NCBI RefSeq assembly: GCF_001579045.1
Contig: NZ_KQ970261.1
Span: 150,534 to 214,533, forward strand
Direction of reading: 5' to 3'
Origin: Streptococcus mitis
GTDB lineage: Bacteria > Bacillota > Bacilli > Lactobacillales > Streptococcaceae
DNA: 64,000 nucleotides
Both the position numbers and the translations under genes were made by a program. Position 1 is the stretch's first letter. The number at the start of each line of letters is the position of its first letter. The notes beneath the pieces are model-generated. The model was not told the origin of the DNA, did not search any database, and saw only the letters and a list, made by a program, of their open reading frames with translations. Positions 18,117-26,816 of this stretch are shown piece by piece.

Positions 18117-18932
18117 TTATTTCCAGTTTAACATAGCATTCAAGCCATAGTGATCACTCACTTGCGGATTATTGTTACCATCAAATACGACATGTAAATT
18201 TTCCACCGCTAACTCTTTGGTAGTAAAGACATAGTCGATTCGAAGGGGTTCTGTATTCCCCTTCCAGCCATCAATTTCTGGTGGAACAGTATAGCTACCA
18301 CTTTTCTCTTGAGCAACTTCAAATGCGTCTTGTAAGCCTAATGGACTAGATAAAATAGCTTGGTAGCCTTCCTTACCTGCTGGATTGTTGAAATCTCCAG
18401 CTAGCAAAAGCGGCTTGTTCAATTCTTTCAAGACAGCCTCAAATCGTGCCCATTCTTCTTGGAAACCTTTATCCCACCAAGAAAGGTGGACACTTGCAAC
18501 TGCTAGCTCCTTACCATCGACTACAGTCTCAGCTAGGGCAACACGACGAGTATGATAGTCTGTTGGATCATCCACATCTGAAACTAAAATTTCTCTGGCT
18601 TTAATAGGTGTTTTAGACAAGATAGCTACACCTTCATGGTAGCGATCATAACCGATATGGTTATAGGCCCAAGTCCAGTAGTAATTTTTCCCTTGCTCAG
18701 ACAACTTTTCAACCAAGAGTCTAACATAATGGTCTTGGTGAATAGGCTCTGCTGCTGGCAAAGCTTTATAGAGATCATTAACTTCTACCTTAGGCGAGGT
18801 AATCTCCTGATTGATTTCTTGGAAACAAATCAAATCATAGTCCTTTTCAAGAATATCCTCAAGCAAAAATTGGAATTTTTCCTCAGCTTCTTTTTCCATC
18901 CAACTGTGAGTATTGAGTGTTAAAAATTTCAT
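18117..18932 (-). CDS. Endonuclease/exonuclease/phosphatase family protein
   Basis: 271 residues in the EEP (DNase I-like) superfamily. Seen: MKFLTLNTHSW start, catalytic Glu in LICFQEINQE near 36-45, SVHLSWWD, LLAGDFNNPAG near 195-205 and the C-terminal VSDHYGLNAM with the catalytic Asp-His pair. There is no signal peptide, so it is probably cytoplasmic. The family acts on nucleic acids, phospholipids or phosphoinositides and the substrate cannot be told here. It follows the PTS gene by 50 bases after a terminator. Confidence 0.88.
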   Translation of the reverse strand: MKFLTLNTHSWMEKEAEEKFQFLLEDILEKDYDLICFQEINQEITSPKVEVNDLYKALPAAEPIHQDHYVRLLVEKLSEQGKNYYWTWAYNHIGYDRYHEGVAILSKTPIKAREILVSDVDDPTDYHTRRVALAETVVDGKELAVASVHLSWWDKGFQEEWARFEAVLKELNKPLLLAGDFNNPAGKEGYQAILSSPLGLQDAFEVAQEKSGSYTVPPEIDGWKGNTEPLRIDYVFTTKELAVENLHVVFDGNNNPQVSDHYGLNAMLNWK

Positions 18933-18950
18933 TCTTTTCTCCCAAAATAA

Positions 18951-18976
18951 GAGGTTGGAATACAGCTTCCAACCTC
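18951..18976 (-). terminator. Terminator of the PTS gene
   Basis: Perfect 10-bp stem GAGGTTGGAA / TTCCAACCTC with a 6-base loop, then TTATTTT on the minus strand. Confidence 0.75.
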
Positions 18977-18983
18977 AAGTATA

Positions 18984-21164
18984 TTACAATTCTACTTTAG
19001 CAACTGCTGTTTTAGCTGCAAGAGAACCTGTTTTTTCTAATTTAACTGATTTAATTGCATCACCATTTGTGAAGACAACTACTGTTGAAGTTTCACGTCC
19101 TGCTGCACGGATAGCATCCAAGTCAGCTGTGACAAGGAGATCTCCTGCTGAAACTTTTTGTCCTTCAGCAACATGAACTGTAAATGGTTTACCTTCAAGA
19201 CTTACTGTGTCCAAACCAATGTGAACCAATACTTCAAGACCTGCTTCAGTCACAATACCAAGAGCATGTTTTGTTGGGAAGATGCTTGATACAGTACCTG
19301 AAACTGGAGATACAATGTTTCCATTTGCAGGTTCTACTGCAAATCCATCACCCATCATTTTTTGAGCAAATACTGGATCTTTTACTTGTTCCAAAGCAAC
19401 AACTTGACCGTCTGCTACTGAGTAAACTTCCTCAGTAAGACCTTTGAAGTGAACAGTGTTTTGTTGCGCTTCAGTCATTTGTCTTGGAAGAGTTTCAGGA
19501 ATGATTTCACCTGAATCAAGGATATCTTGGATATCAGATTTCAATACGTCAGCTTTTGGTCCGTAGATAGCTTGAACCCCTTGTCCTTTAATGACAAGAC
19601 CCATAGCTCCTTCTGCTTTCCATTGCTCTGCATTTCCTACTTTATCTGCATCTTTAACAGTTACACGAAGACGAGTCATACATGCGTCAACATCAACGAT
19701 GTTTGCACGTCCACCAAGAAGGTTGATAATGTTTACAGCTTGAGAGCCTGCTGCAACTTTCACTTCACTGCTAGCTTCTTCTGAACCTTCAGCAGTTTCG
19801 TAGTTTCCGTTACGCCCTGGAGTTGCGTAGTTGAATTTTTGAATCATGAAGTTTGCGATAAAGTACATGATTACAGCAAAGAGAACAGTTACCCAAACGA
19901 AGTTAACGATATCCATACCGATACCAGCACTGATTGCAATAGGTGTACGAGTCAAGAACTCGATTGAACCGAATGAGTGCATACGTAGGTTTACGACGTC
20001 AGCCATAGCGAAGGCAGCACCTTGAACAAGTGAGTAAACAAGATACATAGGTGTTGCGATGAACATGAACATGTATTCGATTGGTTCAGTAACCCCTGTC
20101 AAGAATGTTGCAAGAGCTGTCGCAATCATCATACCTTTGTATTTATGTTTCTTGTCAGCATCAACATTACGGTAGATAGCCACAATTACACCCATCAAGA
20201 TACCGAATGAACCGATCATTTGTCCAACTTTGAAACGAGCTGGATGTACTGTATCTAACAAGTGTTGGTATTGACTAGCATCAGTACCTTTAAGGTTTAC
20301 AAGGTCTGTTACCCACGCAAGCCAAAGTGGATCTTGACCAAATACTTGACTACCTTTAGCTGCACCAGTTAAGACACCATAAGTACCACCAAGAGCTGTG
20401 TAGTTCATTGGGATAGTCAACATGTGGTGAAGACCAAATGGCAAGAGCAAACGTTCCAATGTACCATACAAGAATGGTGCAAGGATTGGAGCAGTTTCTT
20501 GTGAGTTGGCAATCCAGATACCAAAGCTATTGATACCTGTTTGAACTACTGGCCAGAAAGCAGCAAGTACAATTGCAGCAATTACTGAACGAAGAATAAC
20601 TACAAACGGTACAAAACGTTTTCCGTTAAAGAATGAAAGTGCATCAGGAAGCTTACGGAAGTTGTAGTATTTGTTGTAAGCTGTTGCCCCAATAAAACCA
20701 GAAATAATCCCTACGAAGACACCCATATTCAAAGCTGGAGCTTCAAGAACACTGATAAAGTAATCAGCAACTTTGATTGAACCACCGAAGAGAGTAGTTA
20801 CCATAGCATCTGGATTTTTCAACATATCGCCTGATACACCAAAGATTGTACCAGTGATACGGTTAATCAAGATGAAAGCAAGACCAGCGGCGAAAGCACC
20901 ACCAGCACGTTCTTTAGCCCAGCTTCCTCCAATAGCAAGGGCGAACAAGATATGAAGGTTAACGATAACTCCCCAACCGATTTGCTCTAGTACACCACCA
21001 GTAATAGCGAGTGGTGCAAAGGTTGGGTTAATCATCACGATAGACTTACCGATTGAAATCATCAAACCGGCAGCCGGCATAACCGCGATAACCACCATCA
21101 AAGCCTTACCGAATTTTTGCCAAAATTCGAAAGACAAGACATTTTTGAATGTATCTTTCATCAT
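18984..21164 (-). CDS. ptsG: PTS glucose-type transporter, EIICBA (PtsG-like)
   Basis: 726 residues. One chain carries EIIC (about 1-440, ten-odd membrane segments, LPFGLHHMLTIPMNYTALGG), EIIB (about 470-550, phospho-Cys in VDVDACMTRLRVTVKD) and EIIA (about 580-726, EVLVHIGLDTVSLEGKPF with the phospho-His). Imports and phosphorylates glucose or a related sugar using HPr-phosphate. The CBA order matches glucose/maltose/GlcNAc family members; glucose is the best guess. Control by a palindromic operator at its promoter is likely. Confidence 0.93.
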   Translation of the reverse strand: MMKDTFKNVLSFEFWQKFGKALMVVIAVMPAAGLMISIGKSIVMINPTFAPLAITGGVLEQIGWGVIVNLHILFALAIGGSWAKERAGGAFAAGLAFILINRITGTIFGVSGDMLKNPDAMVTTLFGGSIKVADYFISVLEAPALNMGVFVGIISGFIGATAYNKYYNFRKLPDALSFFNGKRFVPFVVILRSVIAAIVLAAFWPVVQTGINSFGIWIANSQETAPILAPFLYGTLERLLLPFGLHHMLTIPMNYTALGGTYGVLTGAAKGSQVFGQDPLWLAWVTDLVNLKGTDASQYQHLLDTVHPARFKVGQMIGSFGILMGVIVAIYRNVDADKKHKYKGMMIATALATFLTGVTEPIEYMFMFIATPMYLVYSLVQGAAFAMADVVNLRMHSFGSIEFLTRTPIAISAGIGMDIVNFVWVTVLFAVIMYFIANFMIQKFNYATPGRNGNYETAEGSEEASSEVKVAAGSQAVNIINLLGGRANIVDVDACMTRLRVTVKDADKVGNAEQWKAEGAMGLVIKGQGVQAIYGPKADVLKSDIQDILDSGEIIPETLPRQMTEAQQNTVHFKGLTEEVYSVADGQVVALEQVKDPVFAQKMMGDGFAVEPANGNIVSPVSGTVSSIFPTKHALGIVTEAGLEVLVHIGLDTVSLEGKPFTVHVAEGQKVSAGDLLVTADLDAIRAAGRETSTVVVFTNGDAIKSVKLEKTGSLAAKTAVAKVEL

Positions 21165-21189
21165 TCAAATCTCCTTTATTTTTATTTAG

Positions 21190-21214
21190 GCAAACGTTTT
21201 ACGAAAACGTTTGC
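21190..21214. promoter_or_regulatory. Long palindromic operator in the ptsG leader
   Basis: Perfect 11-bp arms GCAAACGTTTT and AAAACGTTTGC around a 3-base centre. Each arm holds AACGTT as in LacI-family operators and cre boxes. It lies about 16-40 bases downstream of the -10, so a bound protein (CcpA or another LacI-type regulator) would act as a roadblock. Confidence 0.6.
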
Positions 21215-21229
21215 ACCTTTTATGATTTA

Positions 21230-21257
21230 ATTATACCACTTTAATTTTTTTTGTAAA
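21230..21257 (-). promoter_or_regulatory. ptsG promoter
   Basis: -35 TTTACA (21252-21257), 16-base spacer, -10 TATAAT (21230-21235) on the minus strand. Confidence 0.75.
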
Positions 21258-21403
21258 GGCTTTTATTCAAAAAAATACTCTTTTTTCAAAAAAATTTCTA
21301 GTGCAAAAATTCAAGTTCAAGTTAGCCATAAAGAAGCCTTCTCTGAGCGACTCTTTTGGAAGTTCTTTTCTTCTACGCATCTCTTTTCAAACATTATTGT
21401 AGC

Positions 21404-21427
21404 AAAAAAGGAGATTTTGCAATCTCC
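21404..21427 (-). terminator. ftsE-ftsX terminator
   Basis: Stem GGAGATT / AATCTCC with a 4-base loop followed by TTTTTT on the minus strand, 20 bases after the ftsX stop. The rest of 21258-21403 shows no gene. Confidence 0.85.
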
Positions 21428-21448
21428 TCATAAAAGCAGCTAGTTTAC

Positions 21449-22375
21449 CTAAATCTTCAAGAATCGGCGCATTGAAATTCCTGATCCCAGTGAACCAATG
21501 AAAATCCCAATCACAAATAATAGGGCAATCATCAGAGGAGTAAATACCTCTGGCGCGATCATAGAAAGATTTTGTCCGACCAACGACTTGTTGACAGATT
21601 GGTAAACCATTCGATAAACAATAAAGACCAACACTGATGGCGCAGTTGCTCCAAGTAAACCAATGAAGGCACCTTCAAGTAAGAAAGGTCCACGGATATA
21701 ACTGTTCTTAGCACCAACCAAGCGCATGATTTGAATTTCGCGACTGCGAGAAATAATGGTAATACGAATGGTATTTGAAATCAAGAAAACTGCAATGAAA
21801 ATCAAAAGTCCTGCAATAACTAATCCCCAAACACGGATAAATGATGCTAGTTGGAATAGGCGTTCTGTATTGGCACCACCATCCTGAACCTCAGACACAC
21901 CTTCAATTTTTTTAGCATCTTCAGCTACAGTTTTTACATCACTTGGCGTATTGGTATCAACGATATAGGCATCATAGAGGGGATTGGCATCTCCTTCAAA
22001 GATTTTCCAGTTGTCACCCATTGTCTCGGTTAATTTTTCATATTGTTCTTCTTTGCTTGAAAAAGTAACACTCTTAACAGTAGACATCCCCTTCAAAGCA
22101 TTATATACCTTGTGGTAGTCATTATTTGTAACAGTTTGACCTTCTTTTTCAATAGTCTCACTATTATCAGCTACGTCCTTACGAATGTATACCATTACTC
22201 GGACATTATTTTCAATATCTGTAGCTAGTTTCGCTGTATTGAAAATAACAGAAGCAAATATTGCCACCAAGGTCAAAGTAATCATAACTGAGCTGACAGC
22301 AGCAACTGTCATCCAACCATTTCGTTTCAAACTTTTTAAGGCTTCAAATAAATGGCGAAAAAATCTACTAATCAT
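21449..22375 (-). CDS. ftsX: Cell division protein FtsX
   Basis: 308 residues from ATG 22375 (MISRFFRHLFEALKSLKRNGWM). Four membrane segments: one near 25-48, a large extracellular loop (about 50-170, residues NNVRVMVYIRKDVADN onward), then three near 180, 225 and 280. With FtsE it relays division signals across the membrane to the hydrolase PcsB. The gene overlaps ftsE by 8 bases. The frame is open further upstream to 22438; an ATG three codons earlier is a possible alternative start. Confidence 0.95.
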   Translation of the reverse strand: MISRFFRHLFEALKSLKRNGWMTVAAVSSVMITLTLVAIFASVIFNTAKLATDIENNVRVMVYIRKDVADNSETIEKEGQTVTNNDYHKVYNALKGMSTVKSVTFSSKEEQYEKLTETMGDNWKIFEGDANPLYDAYIVDTNTPSDVKTVAEDAKKIEGVSEVQDGGANTERLFQLASFIRVWGLVIAGLLIFIAVFLISNTIRITIISRSREIQIMRLVGAKNSYIRGPFLLEGAFIGLLGATAPSVLVFIVYRMVYQSVNKSLVGQNLSMIAPEVFTPLMIALLFVIGIFIGSLGSGISMRRFLKI

Positions 22376-23060
22376 CGTATCCATACTCTCCTTTTGATTC
22401 GTCACGAACAACACGGCCATTTTCAATGGCAATGACACGATGGCGCAAGGTATTTACAATCTGGCTATTATGAGTCGCCATCAAAATAGTTGTCCCTTGT
22501 AGGTTAATCCGTTCCAAGAGATTCATAATTTCCCATGAATTATCCGGGTCCAGGTTTCCTGTTGGTTCATCGGCTATCAATACTTTGGGATTATTTACAA
22601 TGGCACGTGCAATCGCAATCCGCTGTTGCTCTCCACCTGAGAGCTCATTTGGGAAAGAACGAACCTTGTGCTTCAACCCAACCAAGTCTAAAACTTCCAT
22701 CACACGTTTTTTGATATTACGGCGATTTTCCCCGATTACTTCCATAGCGTAAGCAATATTTTCATAGACCGTTTTCTTTGGCAACAATTTATAATCCTGG
22801 AAGACAACCCCAACACTACGACGTAGAAGCGGGACATCTTTCTTTTTGATCTTAACCAGATTAAAACCAGCAACTGATAGGCTTCCTTTATCGATTTTTA
22901 CTTCACGATATAGAGAACGAATGAAGGTTGACTTCCCTGCTCCTGAAGGTCCTACAATGTAAGCAAATTCTCCCGGTTGAACGCTGACCGAAACACCGCG
23001 TAGGGCAGTCGTTCCGTTGTCGTATTTTTTGACGACATCTCTCATTTCAATGATTGACAT
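22368..23060 (-). CDS. ftsE: Cell division ATP-binding protein FtsE
   Basis: 230 residues from ATG 23060 (MSIIEMRDVVKKYDNGTTAL) with AAGGAA upstream; the longer frame to 23093 overlaps prfB and is unlikely. ABC ATPase motifs: Walker A VGPSGAGKST, Q-loop VFQDYKLLP (typical of FtsE), signature ELSGGEQQR, Walker B VLIADEPTG. Operon order prfB-ftsE-ftsX is conserved in streptococci. Confidence 0.97.
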   Translation of the reverse strand: MSIIEMRDVVKKYDNGTTALRGVSVSVQPGEFAYIVGPSGAGKSTFIRSLYREVKIDKGSLSVAGFNLVKIKKKDVPLLRRSVGVVFQDYKLLPKKTVYENIAYAMEVIGENRRNIKKRVMEVLDLVGLKHKVRSFPNELSGGEQQRIAIARAIVNNPKVLIADEPTGNLDPDNSWEIMNLLERINLQGTTILMATHNSQIVNTLRHRVIAIENGRVVRDESKGEYGYDD

Positions 23061-23077
23061 GTGAGTTCCTTTCTTTC

Positions 23078-24173
23078 TTAGCTGATTCGCCACTTGAGGT
23101 AGGCATCGATAAAACCATCTAGGTCTCCGTCCATAACCTTATCTACCTGAGCAACTTCAAAGCTAGTTCGATGATCTTTTACCATAGTATATGGCGTGAA
23201 AACATAAGAACGGATTTGGCTTCCCCATGTGATTTCCTTTTTCTCACCTTTGAGGGAATCTACCTCCGCAGCTTTCTTCTCTTGCTCCATTTGATAGAGC
23301 TTAGCCTGCAACATCTTCATAGCTCGATCTCTATTTCCATACTGGGTACGATCCACTGTTGATTGGACAACAATTCCAGTTGGAATGTGGGTCAAACGCA
23401 CACCTGTTGAAACCTTGTTGACGTTTTGTCCACCAGCACCACCTGAACGGAAGGTATCCATCTTGATATCATCTTCCCGGATTTCCACTTCAATGGTATC
23501 GTCCAACTCAGGCATCACTTCTACAGATGTGAAAGAGGTATGGCGACGTTTGGCAGAGTCGAACGGCGAAATTCGCACCAAACGGTGCACACCCATTTCT
23601 GACTTGAGAAGGCCATAGGCATTAGGACCTTCAAATGATAAGGTTACCGACTTAATACCAGCCTCATCACCTGCTTGATAATCCAATACTTCCACTTTAA
23701 AGCCTTTAGCATTACCATAACGAGTATACATACGAAGCAGCATATCCCCCCAGTCCTGCGCCTCAGTACCACCAGATCCTGGATGGATTTCCAATATGGC
23801 ATTGTTGTGGTCATAAGGTTCTGACAAGAGAAGGGTCATCTCGTAACTGGTCATCATCTTATCAAGTTCTGATAACTGTTCGACCAGTTCATCATGCACT
23901 GAATCGTCTTCTTCTAAGAAGTCCAATAAAATTTCAACTTCATCCTGCAACTCTTCCATCTTATGGAAGGTATTGTAAGTGTTTTTTAATTCATTTAATT
24001 CTTGCGACGTTTTTTGGGCCGCGATATTATCGTTCCAAAAATCAGGTTCTGTCATCTTATTTTCCAAGATGGCAATCTCTTCCTCTAGACCTTCGAGGTC
24101 AAAGAGACCCCCTGAAAGAAGCTAATTTTTCACGATTTACGTCAATTTTCTGACGAATTACTGAAATGTCCAT
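23078..24173 (-). CDS. prfB: Peptide chain release factor 2, with programmed +1 frameshift
   Basis: 364 residues after recoding. Frame 1 starts at ATG 24173 ([20 protein letters not shown]) and meets TGA at 24099-24101 as codon 25. The site reads AGGGGGTCTCTTTGAC: an internal Shine-Dalgarno, then CTT-TGA-C, the classic RF2 autoregulatory slip. A +1 move gives D-L-E-G-L and continues to 23078. Seen: SPF anticodon-like motif in RISPFDS and the GGQ motif in [10 protein letters not shown] that triggers peptide release at UGA/UAA. Low RF2 lets the ribosome shift. Confidence 0.97.
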
Positions 24174-24241
24174 AAATACTCCTTTTTTACATCGTTTCAT
24201 TATAGCATATTTTATCATTTCTTTCCATCTTTTGCTCTAAT

Positions 24242-24262
24242 GAAAAAAGAAGCCTTTCGGCT
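24242..24262 (-). terminator. Terminator of the CBS-ACT gene
   Basis: Minus-strand stem GAAGCC / GGCTTC with a GAAA tetraloop followed by TTTTTT. Confidence 0.8.
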
Positions 24263-24269
24263 TCCCTTC

Positions 24270-24926
24270 TTACAAGACTTTTGCTGAAGTACGAGTGATC
24301 TCTTCTACTTGAATATTCTCTGATTCAAATTTTTCTTTCAAGGCTGGTAAATCAATTGATCCCTCGATTTGAACTTCGATAATCACCTTACCATCTTTAC
24401 GCGGAATATTTACTGTATGAGAGATATTCAAATTTTCTTCTGCAATCAAAGAAACAATCTTTCCGAGGACACCAACTTCATCTTCTGTAACAAAGCGCAC
24501 ACGAATTCCTTCTTCTCCATAACCAGCAATTTCAAGAAAGGCTTGGAAAACGTCACGGTCCGTAATAACTCCGTATACTTGATGATTATCTACGACAGGA
24601 AGAATACCAATCTTGTTTTTCAACATCAGATAAGTTGCATCCTCTAGACTCGCATAGCCTGAAACAGTGACAACATCGCGAATCATGACATCTTTTACTT
24701 TTGTCTTATTCAGAAGATAATTCATCTCATAGATAGAAAGACTTGTTGCCTTGGATGGACTAGCTTGGGCAATGGTTCCCTCAGTCACCAAACCAACCAA
24801 TTGATCATTTTCGATAACAGGCAAGCGGTGCAACCCTTGCTCTCTCATCAAATCTGCTGCATGAGATACTGTTGTATCTGGACTAATATAAACTACCTTG
24901 CGGGTCATAAAATCTTTAACTGCCAT
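24270..24926 (-). CDS. CBS domain plus ACT domain protein (AcuB-like)
   Basis: 218 residues. Two CBS motifs at about 1-60 (VKDFMTRKVVYISPDTTVSHA) and 75-135 (VKDVMIRDVVTVSGYASLED, GVITDRDVFQAF), then an ACT-like domain at about 140-215 (RVRFVTEDEVGVLGKIVSLIAE). CBS pairs bind adenine nucleotides and ACT domains bind amino acids, so this is probably a ligand-sensing regulator. It lies upstream of prfB and downstream of the liv operon, which suggests but does not show a link to branched-chain amino acids. Confidence 0.85.
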   Translation of the reverse strand: MAVKDFMTRKVVYISPDTTVSHAADLMREQGLHRLPVIENDQLVGLVTEGTIAQASPSKATSLSIYEMNYLLNKTKVKDVMIRDVVTVSGYASLEDATYLMLKNKIGILPVVDNHQVYGVITDRDVFQAFLEIAGYGEEGIRVRFVTEDEVGVLGKIVSLIAEENLNISHTVNIPRKDGKVIIEVQIEGSIDLPALKEKFESENIQVEEITRTSAKVL

Positions 24927-25124
24927 GATACTTCTCCTTTTCTATTCTTATCCCTATTATACAATCTTTTTGTAAATCTATCAAACGCTTACATTTCTTT
25001 TTCAAAATTCAGAAAAGCATAAATAAGTTAGTAAAAAGAGCTCTGAAATTGAGCTCTGTGAATGAAGGGTAGGTACACTTCATTCAATTTTATTTCAATT
25101 ATCAGAAGCTAACCTTCCAGTGCA

Positions 25125-25319
25125 GATGAGAATTGCTTCACACTCTCTATCCGAAACCTAAACTAGTCTCCCAGACTATGCGAAGATTGCTTCGCAATCT
25201 CTATCCACCGACTAAAAAGGTCCCCCGGACTATAATGATGATTACTTCGTAATCCTCATCCACCGACTAAAACAATCCACTGGATTCTGATGATTGCTTC
25301 GCAATCTCTATCTGCCGAC
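25125..25319. repeat. Degenerate tandem array of about 55-bp hairpin units
   Basis: Four related units of about 52-60 bp, for example at 25182, 25236 and 25288. Each has a short hairpin (GATTGCTTCGCAATC or a compensated variant GATTACTTCGTAATC), then ATCCACCGACTAAAA, then a GGTCCCCCGGAC-like core. The last core is the liv terminator itself. The first unit is the most diverged. It is transcribed at the end of the liv operon. Confidence 0.75.
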
Positions 25320-25320
25320 T

Positions 25321-25343
25321 AAAAAGGTCCCCCGGACCTTTTT
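25321..25343 (-). terminator. liv operon terminator
   Basis: Perfect arms AAAAAGGTCC / GGACCTTTTT with a 3-base loop; its T-run overlaps the livF stop codon. The array beside it contains decayed copies of the same core. Confidence 0.85.
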
Positions 25344-26052
25344 AGCCACCTAGATATGCTTTTCTGACTTCTTCTGATGAGGCGAGTTCTTTTCCTGTTC
25401 CTGATAGGACGATTTTCCCTGTTTCCAGTACATATCCTCGGTCAGAGATTGCGAGTGCCTTATTGGCATTTTGTTCAATCAAGAGGACGGTTGTTCCTTG
25501 CTTCTGAATATCTTGAATGATATCAAAAATCTCTTGGATAAAGATTGGGGCAAGTCCCATTGATGGTTCATCTAAAAGAAGAAGTTTTGGTGTTGACATA
25601 AGAGCGCGTCCCATGGCAAGCATTTGTTGTTCTCCTCCTGAAAGAGTGGCTGCATCCTGGTTCTTCCGTTCTTCAAGACGTGGGAAACGTGAGAAAACCT
25701 TCTTCAAGTTAGCTTGATTTTCTTCACGGTTTTTCTTTAAGAAAGCTCCCATTTCAAGATTTTCCATAACAGTCAAGCCAGGGAAGACATGGCGTCCTTC
25801 TGGTACTTGTGAAAGCCCACCTGCTACGATTTTCTGAGCCGGCATTTTTTGGATTTCTTGACCTAAAAATTCAATCTTTCCAGAACTTGGTCTAACCAAA
25901 CCAGACAAGGTACGGAGAATGGTTGTCTTACCTGCACCATTGGCACCGATAAGGGAAACAACTTCTCCTTCATTCACTTCAAAGCTTACATCACGGACTG
26001 CTTGGATCATGCCGTAATGCACAGAAAGATTATCAACTTTTAACATAGACAT
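25342..26052 (-). CDS. livF: Branched-chain amino acid ABC transporter, ATP-binding protein LivF
   Basis: 236 residues. ABC ATPase: Walker A IGANGAGKTT, signature LSGGEQQM, Walker B LLLLDEPSMGL, with VPEGRHVFPGLTVMENL, which is typical of LivF. Last gene of livJHMGF and overlaps livG by one base. Energises import of leucine, isoleucine and valine. Confidence 0.95.
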   Translation of the reverse strand: MSMLKVDNLSVHYGMIQAVRDVSFEVNEGEVVSLIGANGAGKTTILRTLSGLVRPSSGKIEFLGQEIQKMPAQKIVAGGLSQVPEGRHVFPGLTVMENLEMGAFLKKNREENQANLKKVFSRFPRLEERKNQDAATLSGGEQQMLAMGRALMSTPKLLLLDEPSMGLAPIFIQEIFDIIQDIQKQGTTVLLIEQNANKALAISDRGYVLETGKIVLSGTGKELASSEEVRKAYLGG

Positions 26053-26816
26053 TAGGCTTCACCTCCTAGATAAGCTTCGATAACTCGTTTATTGATCTTA
26101 ATTTCGTCTGGAGTTCCTTGGGCAATCAAACGGCCATATTCAAGTACGTAGATACGTTCTGTTACTTCCATGACCAGATTCATATCATGTTCAATCAGCA
26201 TGATCGTAATCTTAAATTCATCTTTGATGCGACGAATTAACTCAGTCAATTCTGCTGTTTCCTGCGGATTCATACCTGCGGCTGGTTCATCTAAAAAGAG
26301 AATTTTAGGTTCCGTAGCAAGGGCACGAACAATTTCCAAACGACGTTGTTGTCCGTAGGCAAGATTTTTAGCAAGAGTCTCTGCATCACCATCTAAATCA
26401 AAGATTTTCAACAATTCCAAAGCCTTAGCCTTTAATTCTTTTTCACTCTTGTAAAAAGCTGGTAAGCGCAAAAAACTAGCAAAAACATGTTGTTTGTGAT
26501 GGTTGCCAAAAGCAATCAAAACATTGTCCAAAACTGTTAAATCTTTAAAGAGACGGATATTTTGGAATGTACGTCCAAGTCCCAAAGAAGCAATCTTATA
26601 AGGTGACTTTCCATTCAAAAGGTGACCATCTAGTGTTACTGTTCCCTCACTTGGTTCATAAACACCCGTCAAGAGGTTGAAAAGGGTGGTTTTCCCAGCT
26701 CCATTTGGACCGATTAGTCCAACCAGTTCCCCTTCGTTCAATTCAAGAGTCACATCTCCAACAGCTGTTAGACCGCCAAAATGTTTGGTTAACTGTTTTA
26801 CTTCAAGTAATGCCAT
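26052..26816 (-). CDS. livG: Branched-chain amino acid ABC transporter, ATP-binding protein LivG
   Basis: 254 residues. Walker A IGPNGAGKTTLFNLLTG, the LivG-type GLGRTFQNIRLF, signature LAYGQQRRLEI (GQQ form usual for LivG) and Walker B ILFLDEPAAGMNP. Start and stop codons overlap its neighbours by one base, so the liv genes are translationally coupled. Confidence 0.95.
   Translation of the reverse strand: MALLEVKQLTKHFGGLTAVGDVTLELNEGELVGLIGPNGAGKTTLFNLLTGVYEPSEGTVTLDGHLLNGKSPYKIASLGLGRTFQNIRLFKDLTVLDNVLIAFGNHHKQHVFASFLRLPAFYKSEKELKAKALELLKIFDLDGDAETLAKNLAYGQQRRLEIVRALATEPKILFLDEPAAGMNPQETAELTELIRRIKDEFKITIMLIEHDMNLVMEVTERIYVLEYGRLIAQGTPDEIKINKRVIEAYLGGEA

Noticed and set aside
24099-24101. 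In-frame TGA in prfB as selenocysteine or a broken gene
   Set aside because: It sits in the exact RF2 +1 frameshift context and the protein continues in the next frame.
25125-25343. Regular repeats after livF resemble a CRISPR array
   Set aside because: The units join without distinct spacers, they differ from each other and there are no cas genes.
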